Notes under the pieces: model-generated | Database searches by the model: none | Seen by the model: the letters and a program-made list of their open reading frames with translations, nothing else | Told to the model about the DNA's origin: nothing | In this document: piece after piece, positions 35,163-41,136 of the stretch | Layout of the letters: every line of letters starts with the position of its first letter | Position numbering within the stretch: position 1 is the first letter of the stretch | Made by a program: the position numbers and the translations under genes | Assembly: GCA_028867075.1 (NCBI GenBank) | Contig: JAGWGZ010000007.1 | Location: 1 to 41,136 of the forward strand | Direction of reading: 5' to 3' | DNA: 41,136 nucleotides | From: Nanobdellota archaeon | GTDB lineage: Archaea > Nanobdellota > Nanobdellia > Pacearchaeales > GW2011-AR1

Positions 35163-36014
35163 TCATTTTATCCATTGCAGACCCTGGAAGTCAAACCTGA
35201 AGTCAATTACTTTTTGCCCGAATGCTTTCTCTAATCTTTTTCTGTCTTTTGTGAAGAATAAAACACTTCCTCCTCCGCCCGAGCCGCAGACTTTTGCCGC
35301 GATCGCGCCATTTTCCATGCCTTTGCTTATTATTTCCTGAAGCTGTGGGGAAATGGTTACTTTTGAGAGCTTTCGCCTTTCTTCTGTTTCCTGGTTCATA
35401 AGCATTGCAAAATTATCCAAGTTCCCTTTCATCAGAGAATCTTTCATTTCAATTGCAATTTGTTTTAATCTCATAAGATTCTTTGTGTTTTTGCCTTTAA
35501 GCAGATTTTCAACAGCCGCCCGGTTTGAACTTCCGGATAGGTGGGACTTTCCTGAATAAACAAGGACGAGACTATTTTCCAGGCGAGTCATTATTTTTTT
35601 ATTTAATCTTAGCGGATGCACGTAAACCTTGTCATTCCTGAACTCCATAAAATTTATTCCGCCATAAGCTGCCGCATACTGGTCCTGTTTTCCGTTTGCT
35701 TTTGATTCAGTGAACGCCTGTTCAATTTTGAATGCCCCCTCTGCTATCTTGTCCTTGTCCTTATGATGCGTGATCAGCGCGAGCCAGGCAACATTCATTG
35801 CGCTGCTTGTTCCCAGGCCGGACGAGGTGGGAATGTCTCCGGTGTATTCCAAGTGGGTTTTTTTATCATCAATGACAAGTTCCCCGACAACATATCTATT
35901 TATTGCTGCATTCAAGACAGCACCCCCGTATTTTCTAGGAAACGGCTGGATATCTGTTGTTCCTCCGGCAAAATCAATCCGCACAGGAGCCCTGACTTTT
36001 TTCACCACTTTCAT
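35163..36014 (-). CDS. GHMP-family sugar kinase (heptose-7-phosphate-kinase-like)
   Basis: APVRIDFAGGTTDIQPFPRKYGGAVLNAAINRYV; PTSSGLGTSSAMNVA; KVCGSGGGGSVLFF. Confidence 0.85.
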   Translation of the reverse strand: MKVVKKVRAPVRIDFAGGTTDIQPFPRKYGGAVLNAAINRYVVGELVIDDKKTHLEYTGDIPTSSGLGTSSAMNVAWLALITHHKDKDKIAEGAFKIEQAFTESKANGKQDQYAAAYGGINFMEFRNDKVYVHPLRLNKKIMTRLENSLVLVYSGKSHLSGSSNRAAVENLLKGKNTKNLMRLKQIAIEMKDSLMKGNLDNFAMLMNQETEERRKLSKVTISPQLQEIISKGMENGAIAAKVCGSGGGGSVLFFTKDRKRLEKAFGQKVIDFRFDFQGLQWIK

Positions 36015-36070
36015 AATGTAATTAGTTTTCTGGTCTATTAAAATGTTTTTGATACAATCAGTCGGAAAAA

Positions 36071-36079
36071 TTTATATAT
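36071..36079 (+). promoter_or_regulatory. Putative TATA box upstream of surface glycoprotein gene
   Basis: TTTATATAT about 35-43 nt upstream of ATG 36114. Confidence 0.5.
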
Positions 36080-36113
36080 CCTCGTTTTATGTATCTCATA
36101 ACGTTATGCGAAA

Positions 36114-37334
36114 ATGAAAAAAGGTGAAAAGATTTTTGGTGTTATACTTTTACTGTTGTTTTCTTTAAGTTTTATTTCGGCTAATTCATACAACGTGGCT
36201 CCTTCCACTGCTGCAAACGGCACGACTTTCCGGATACTTGTATTTAATGTTTCTAATGCGGGGACAACCAATAATGTTCTCACAAGCGTCACAGTCAACC
36301 TGACCGCAAGTTCAACTGCGAGTGCAGGCAATTTAACGAACGTAACTCTTTCATCAGGTTCAAATGTCTATTATAACAGTTCAGGAGTGTCCTTTCCCCT
36401 TATTATTCCTGTGAGTGCAACCATCACCAGCCAGACAAATTTCACTCTGAATTTCACTCTCAGTTCAAGCGCTTCAGACAATCTTTTGGTTGGCGCTAAC
36501 ATTACCGCTATTTCTGCAGGAGCAAATGTAAGCTATAGTGCCCTTCCATATTCTTCCGGCTCTGTTACAACAGATTCATTGCCGCCATATATCATCTTTA
36601 GCAACCTGGCAAATAGTTCCAATCTGTCACAAGATTATCTTTACCTGAATGTAAGCTCAAATGACACTGTAAGCAACGTAAGCATGATTTCAATTTATAT
36701 CTACAATTTGACATCTCTTGTCAACAGCAGCACAAATTCATCGGTTAACGTTGCAAATGCTGCTCAGGTAATCAATTTTACAAATCTTGCTGACGGGACT
36801 TATTATGTTAACGCAACTTCTAATGATACTTATAATCACGTGAATTCCACTCAAACATTTACAATCAGGCTGGACACAACTTCTCCTTCTGCATCTGCAT
36901 CATGCACCCCCTCAACAGTTTATCCGGGAAATAGCGTCACCTGTTCATGTTCCGGGACAGATGCAACTTCCGGGATTAACTCTTCGGCAACAACTGCCTC
37001 TTCAACAATCAGTGCCGGCGGTCCGGGAACATATTCTTACACGTGCAGCGTTAGTGACTATGCCGGCAATACCGGCAGCACCACTGCTTCTTATTATGTT
37101 CTTGGATATCCGGGTTCACAGTCTCTTTTGCCAGAAAAATCAAACAACAACACTCCGGCAACAGGGAATTCTGTAAACACAGTCCAGAACGAGACAAATG
37201 GAACTTCCAGCACAATTCCAAGCAGGCATATCCCTTCATGGTACCAGTCCTCTTCAGTATGGATATGGGCAGGCGTTACCGCTGCTGCTTTGGTTGCAGC
37301 AATGGCTATCTGGGTTATATTCCGAAGGAGATGA
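36114..37334 (+). CDS. Secreted, membrane-anchored, sequon-rich surface protein with Ig-like domains
   Basis: Signal peptide; many N-x-S/T; FTIRLDTTSPSASASCTPSTVYPGNSVTCSCSGTDATSGINS; C-terminal TM plus RRR. Confidence 0.78.
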   Translation: MKKGEKIFGVILLLLFSLSFISANSYNVAPSTAANGTTFRILVFNVSNAGTTNNVLTSVTVNLTASSTASAGNLTNVTLSSGSNVYYNSSGVSFPLIIPVSATITSQTNFTLNFTLSSSASDNLLVGANITAISAGANVSYSALPYSSGSVTTDSLPPYIIFSNLANSSNLSQDYLYLNVSSNDTVSNVSMISIYIYNLTSLVNSSTNSSVNVANAAQVINFTNLADGTYYVNATSNDTYNHVNSTQTFTIRLDTTSPSASASCTPSTVYPGNSVTCSCSGTDATSGINSSATTASSTISAGGPGTYSYTCSVSDYAGNTGSTTASYYVLGYPGSQSLLPEKSNNNTPATGNSVNTVQNETNGTSSTIPSRHIPSWYQSSSVWIWAGVTAAALVAAMAIWVIFRRR

Positions 37335-37379
37335 TTTAATTCATAACCTTATTAAATCGCTTTTCTTTATTTTTTATGC

Positions 37380-38339
37380 ATGAAGATGGAAAAGATAATT
37401 CTTAAACAGAAATTTGAGGAAAGAATGAAGCTCCTGCTTGGAAATGAATTCGGAGAATTCATGGAATCCCTTGAAAAAGAACCTCTGGTTTCTATTCGTG
37501 CGAATGAACTTAAAATTTCTGTTTCTGAACTTAAAAAAAGGCTTGAGGAAAAGGGCTGGAAAATTTCACAGCCGGTAAAAGAGCACCCTGAGATTTTTGT
37601 TATTGCCTCGCAACTTGCGCCCGGAGAATTGGGCAGGACACTGGAGCATTTGCTCGGATATTATTATGTTCAGGAGATTTCCAGCATGCTGCCCGCGATA
37701 GTGCTTAATCCCCGGCCAGGAGAGAGAGTCCTTGATTTGTGCGCCTCGCCCGGGAGCAAGACAACGCAGATCGCTTCCATGATGAAGAATAAAGGAACGG
37801 TGATAGCAAACGAGCCTGATTTCAGGAGAATGAAAATCCTTTCATCAAACCTTGAAAGGTGCGGGGTTTCAAATTCAATTATAACGCGAAAAGAAGGGAG
37901 CAGACTCTGCGATGAACTTCATGAAAATGGATTCGTGTTTGACAAGATACTGATCGACGCGCCATGCTCGGGTGAGGGAACTCTAAGGACAAATCCCAAG
38001 ACAATGAAGATGTGGAACGCGAATGGGATGAAGAAGATGTCCTTCATACAAAAAAGATTATTATCCTCTGCAATAAAACTTCTGAGAATTGGGGGGGAGA
38101 TTGTTTACTCAACATGCACTTTTGCTCCTGAAGAAGATGAGGAAGTCGTGGATTTTATGCTGGAAAGGTTTCCTGAAATAAAAGTTGAGAAGATTCTCAT
38201 TCCAATAGACCATCATCCCGGAATATTGAAATGGCAGAATAAAGAATATGATGAAGAACTTAAGCATTCATGCAGGATTTTTCCGTTTGATAATAATACA
38301 GAGGGATTTTTCATAACTAAACTGAGGAAGGTTAAATGA
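37380..38339 (+). CDS. NOP2/Sun-family RNA m5C methyltransferase
   Basis: VLDLCASPGSKTTQIASMMKNKGTVIANEPD; ILIDAPCSGEGTLR; YSTCTFAPEEDEEVV. Confidence 0.94.
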   Translation: MKMEKIILKQKFEERMKLLLGNEFGEFMESLEKEPLVSIRANELKISVSELKKRLEEKGWKISQPVKEHPEIFVIASQLAPGELGRTLEHLLGYYYVQEISSMLPAIVLNPRPGERVLDLCASPGSKTTQIASMMKNKGTVIANEPDFRRMKILSSNLERCGVSNSIITRKEGSRLCDELHENGFVFDKILIDAPCSGEGTLRTNPKTMKMWNANGMKKMSFIQKRLLSSAIKLLRIGGEIVYSTCTFAPEEDEEVVDFMLERFPEIKVEKILIPIDHHPGILKWQNKEYDEELKHSCRIFPFDNNTEGFFITKLRKVK

Positions 38340-38941
38340 TACGCCTGTTTAACTCAAAAGAGACACGCGAAGTTTTGCGGGCCTTGAGAGATCAATTTGG
38401 GATACAGGAAATTCCGGGAAGAATCATAAAGCTTGGAGAAGAAAAATTATTCTTATTTACAGGAGATGCGACTGAAGAAGAAATACAAAAACTAGAGAGA
38501 ATTGCCCCTGTTGAGAGGCTGGGCGTGTATTTTGCAAAGCAGAACCTCCTACGGGTTCCGCACCTCCTGCATCCCGACGAGAAGTCGAAGCAGAACCAAG
38601 GTTCCGCACCTCCTATTGATGTGAAAGTTTCAAAAAGCTCTGCATCCCGTGTCGGTGTGAAAGCTTCAGAAAGCTCCGCACCTCCTATTGGTATCCGGCT
38701 GAGTATTGAAGGTTCGCAGATTTTAAAGAACCAAATTAAGAAAAACACTTTTGAGCTTGATGAAAAACAAGCTGAAGAATGGATGTCCGGAAGGGAATTG
38801 AACATCAGGCCCGGAACGCGGGCTTTTCTCGTGATGAAATACAAAAATGATTTCCTTGGATGCGGCAAAGCATCTGAGGAGAAAATCAGCAATTTCATTC
38901 CGAAAATGCGAAGATTAAAAAACAGAGATACAGGGGTATAG
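38336..38941 (+). CDS. NIP7-like PUA-domain RNA-binding protein, interrupted by repeat insertion
   Basis: N-terminal NIP7-like domain; RLSIEGSQILKNQIKKNTFELDEKQAEEWMSGRELNIRPGTRAFLVMKYKNDFLGCGKAS PUA; interdomain low-complexity insertion. Confidence 0.78.
   Translation: MIRLFNSKETREVLRALRDQFGIQEIPGRIIKLGEEKLFLFTGDATEEEIQKLERIAPVERLGVYFAKQNLLRVPHLLHPDEKSKQNQGSAPPIDVKVSKSSASRVGVKASESSAPPIGIRLSIEGSQILKNQIKKNTFELDEKQAEEWMSGRELNIRPGTRAFLVMKYKNDFLGCGKASEEKISNFIPKMRRLKNRDTGV
38537..38700 (+). repeat. Tandem 36-nt repeat insertion in NIP7/PUA gene, plus one out-of-frame copy
   Basis: Units at 38600, 38636 and 38672 with exact 36-nt period; additional GGTTCCGCACCTCCT at 38554 offset 46 nt (different frame). 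Confidence 0.85.
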
Positions 38942-38943
38942 GT

Positions 38944-39957
38944 ATGACAGAAAAAAGCTACGGCGGGGCGGCGCCATTCAGGAAACAGGGAAAGAATTTG
39001 AAAAATATGGAACATAAAAGTTTAGTCAATGATAAAAATCTTAAAACAGAAAGAGAAATGGCAGAAAATGATGGCGAACTGGACAAAGCCAGAGTTCTTA
39101 GGGCAGGCAAGATTGCATCACAGCTCCGAGAATTTGTCAAGCAGATTGTGAGACCGGGAGTCCCTCTTCTTGAAATTGCAGAAAAGATTGAAAGCAAGAC
39201 TGCTGAACTCGGAGGAAGACCGGCATTTCCTGTAAACTTAAGCATAAACGATGTTGCAGCCCATTATACTCCCTCGCATGATGACAAAACTCTTGCCCAT
39301 GGTCTGTTGAAAGTTGATTTTGGAGTTCATGTTGACGGCTGGATTGCGGATACAGCAATGTCTTTTGATTTGGAGAATAGCGGGGAAAACAGGAAATTAA
39401 TTGAGGCAGCTGAGAAAGCGCTCGAAAACGCGATAAAGATTGTAAAAAGCGGAGCGAGACTTAGAGATATAGGGAGGGAAATACAAAAAACAATAGAGGC
39501 TCATGGGGCTTATCCTATAATAAATCTTTCAGGACATTCTGTTTCCCACCTTGATCTGCATGCAGGGACAACAATCCCGAATTATGACAATGAGTCAAGT
39601 GAAATCTTTGATGAAGGGGTTTATGCAATAGAGCCTTTCGCAACCCCTGGAAACGGAAGAGTTTATGACGGTAAACCGAGCGGGATTTATGAACTTGTAA
39701 GCGGGAGAAATGTGCGCAGCCCGATTGCAAGGAGAATTCTTGATTTTATAACAGAAGAATATTATACACTGCCTTTTTGTTCAAGATGGATTGTGGAAAA
39801 ATTCGGGCAGAGCGCCTTGTTTGGATTGAAGCAACTTGAAGATAATGGGAATCTTCACCAGTTCGAGCAGTTGATTGAGGTCTCGCACCGAAATGTCGCG
39901 CAGGCGGAGCACACCATTATTATTGAAAAGAATAAAGTTGAAGTTACGACAAGATGA
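38944..39957 (+). CDS. map: Methionine aminopeptidase type II (start uncertain; alternative ATGs at 39007 and 39058)
   Basis: FPVNLSINDVAAHYTPSHDDKTL; LLKVDFGVHVDGWIADTAMS; LSGHSVSHLDLHAG; YAIEPFATPGNG. Confidence 0.93.
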   Translation: MTEKSYGGAAPFRKQGKNLKNMEHKSLVNDKNLKTEREMAENDGELDKARVLRAGKIASQLREFVKQIVRPGVPLLEIAEKIESKTAELGGRPAFPVNLSINDVAAHYTPSHDDKTLAHGLLKVDFGVHVDGWIADTAMSFDLENSGENRKLIEAAEKALENAIKIVKSGARLRDIGREIQKTIEAHGAYPIINLSGHSVSHLDLHAGTTIPNYDNESSEIFDEGVYAIEPFATPGNGRVYDGKPSGIYELVSGRNVRSPIARRILDFITEEYYTLPFCSRWIVEKFGQSALFGLKQLEDNGNLHQFEQLIEVSHRNVAQAEHTIIIEKNKVEVTTR

Positions 39958-39959
39958 TT

Positions 39960-40190
39960 CTAAGCGTATCTGTCAATGACACTTTGTAAAAACTTTTTAG
40001 CGTATTCCTCTGATAATCTCGGCATTACTGTCTCTTTTGCCTCCCTGAGATAGAATTCCCTTATATTTTCTTCCCTGCCATTTACTATTGTAGTGCATGG
40101 ATTTTCTATGTGCCCTGCCCAGAATAATGCGATTTCCATGTCTGACATTTCTTTGGTCATTTTATAATTCAATAATCTTATGCCCTCCAA
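39960..40190 (-). CDS. Hypothetical protein (76 aa)
   Basis: Short intact ORF overlapping the phosphoesterase ORF. Confidence 0.5.
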   Translation of the reverse strand: MEGIRLLNYKMTKEMSDMEIALFWAGHIENPCTTIVNGREENIREFYLREAKETVMPRLSEEYAKKFLQSVIDRYA

Positions 40191-40959
40191 CTCCGAGATT
40201 ATAAACTTCCGTATTCCCTATTTTTGCCATGCCTTCTCCTTCATGGATGTGACCGCAAAAAACATATCTCGGCTGATATTTCTTTATGTAATCTAAAATT
40301 GCTTTGCTGCCTGCATGTTTACCTTTCCAGCCTGCAGGAACTCCCGGGAAGTCAACCTTATCCAGGTATCCGTAAGGTGGTTGATGGCAAACTAAGATAT
40401 CTACTGAACCAAATCTGTTTAAGACTCTTTGCGCTTTAGTGGTTTGTTTCTGGGCTTTTGCCATTGATTTCTCATAATCCCCGGGCCTAAATTCTTTGAC
40501 CCAGCATGTATCTACAAAATATTCCAGAAATCCAATTCTTAATCCATTTAGCACCCGTAACCTATTCTTCGGCAAATAGACATTTCCTAATTTTTCAATT
40601 TCTTTAGTTGTAGATACTAACCTAAACCCATACTTCTTGTTTTTCTTTTTTGTTTCTGAATCTGAATATATCCCCACATTTCCTTCAAGCATATAAACCG
40701 GGATAGACCTAGGAAAGTGTCTTGATATGTCTAGTGTGGAATTATGTATTTGCAGAAAGACTTGTCTTTCAAATTCAGCATCTTCTTCTAATTCAGGCAA
40801 TCCCTGTTTCTTTCTCTCGACATTTTCAAAATGCCTTTTCCTTGCCAAGTCCGCTTTGCCGACATCACCTGTTATAAGAATTAATTCAATTCCCTCAAGC
40901 GGAATCTTCTTTATTTTTTCCAAATCTCCGTGTGGGTCGCCGATTGCAAGAATTTTCAT
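40162..40959 (-). CDS. Calcineurin-like metallophosphoesterase
   Basis: ILAIGDPHGD; LILITGDVG; CHQPPYG; VFCGHIHEGEG. Confidence 0.92.
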   Translation of the reverse strand: MKILAIGDPHGDLEKIKKIPLEGIELILITGDVGKADLARKRHFENVERKKQGLPELEEDAEFERQVFLQIHNSTLDISRHFPRSIPVYMLEGNVGIYSDSETKKKNKKYGFRLVSTTKEIEKLGNVYLPKNRLRVLNGLRIGFLEYFVDTCWVKEFRPGDYEKSMAKAQKQTTKAQRVLNRFGSVDILVCHQPPYGYLDKVDFPGVPAGWKGKHAGSKAILDYIKKYQPRYVFCGHIHEGEGMAKIGNTEVYNLGVGGHKIIEL

Positions 40960-40965
40960 AGTTAT

Positions 40966-41085
40966 CTATTTTATTTTATAATTTTCATATGGTTTCTCTC
41001 TCATCTCTTCGTATCTCTTTGCACGTTCGTACATGTCTCTCTGTAGATTATACAGAGTTCGAGTTTCATACATTGGTTCGTACAT
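40966..41085 (-). CDS. Possible small protein (39 aa)
   Basis: MYEPMYETRTLYNLQRDMYERAKRYEEMREKPYENYKIK; short, Tyr-rich. Confidence 0.3.
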   Translation of the reverse strand: MYEPMYETRTLYNLQRDMYERAKRYEEMREKPYENYKIK

Positions 41086-41136
41086 TTTTATTAACTCAAA
41101 TTTACTATTTATTAATTTATCCTGTACCTCCCTATA

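Noticed and set aside
38600-38707. CRISPR-like array (36-nt repeats)
   Set aside because: Units are directly tandem with no spacers and lie in-frame within a coding gene.
38392-39015. 207-aa minus-strand ORF with 12-aa repeats (IGGAELSEAFTP...)
   Set aside because: Antisense of the NIP7/PUA gene; its repeats are just the complement of the 36-nt units.

Overview
This 41 kb window is gene-dense archaeal chromosome. The small proteins, compact gene spacing and overall gene repertoire suggest a DPANN-like lineage such as Pacearchaeota or Woesearchaeota, but that placement is inference. It is dominated by information-processing genes: a KH (Dim2/Pno1-like) protein, aIF1A, aIF2-beta, an RPA-like OB protein, MCM, ThrRS, TrpRS, PheS/PheT, RNase P p30, RFC small and large subunits, FEN1, Trm5, a HerA-type ATPase, PolB, a NOP2/Sun methyltransferase, a NIP7/PUA protein and methionine aminopeptidase. 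Interspersed are nucleotide-sanitation enzymes (NUDIX x2, HIT, MazG-like x2, ASCH) and secreted or membrane proteins. I recovered three items absent from the ORF track: a DUF5679-like small protein, ribosomal protein eL41, and two tRNAs. One tRNA is tRNA-Ile(UAU) with an intron bounded by a canonical bulge-helix-bulge; the other is tRNA-Glu(UUC). The strongest unusual signal is a 36-nt DNA repeat unit that has apparently invaded coding sequences. Two genes 5 kb apart (PolB and the NIP7/PUA protein) share 30 identical nt and each carries tandem 36-nt copies in-frame. In the NIP7/PUA gene an extra copy of the same DNA is read in a different reading frame. A possibly related palindromic array lies just upstream of polB. 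Other highlights: duplicated tRNA-Glu ends flanking the intact tRNA, with a possible structured RNA downstream; a membrane receptor with a degenerate class III nucleotidyl-cyclase-like domain; a PolB motif A with Trp at the steric-gate position; sanitation genes between pheS and pheT; a secreted lysozyme-like (SLT) protein; and a possible leaderless 16-codon uORF coupled to eL41. All calls come from reading the sequence without database searches.
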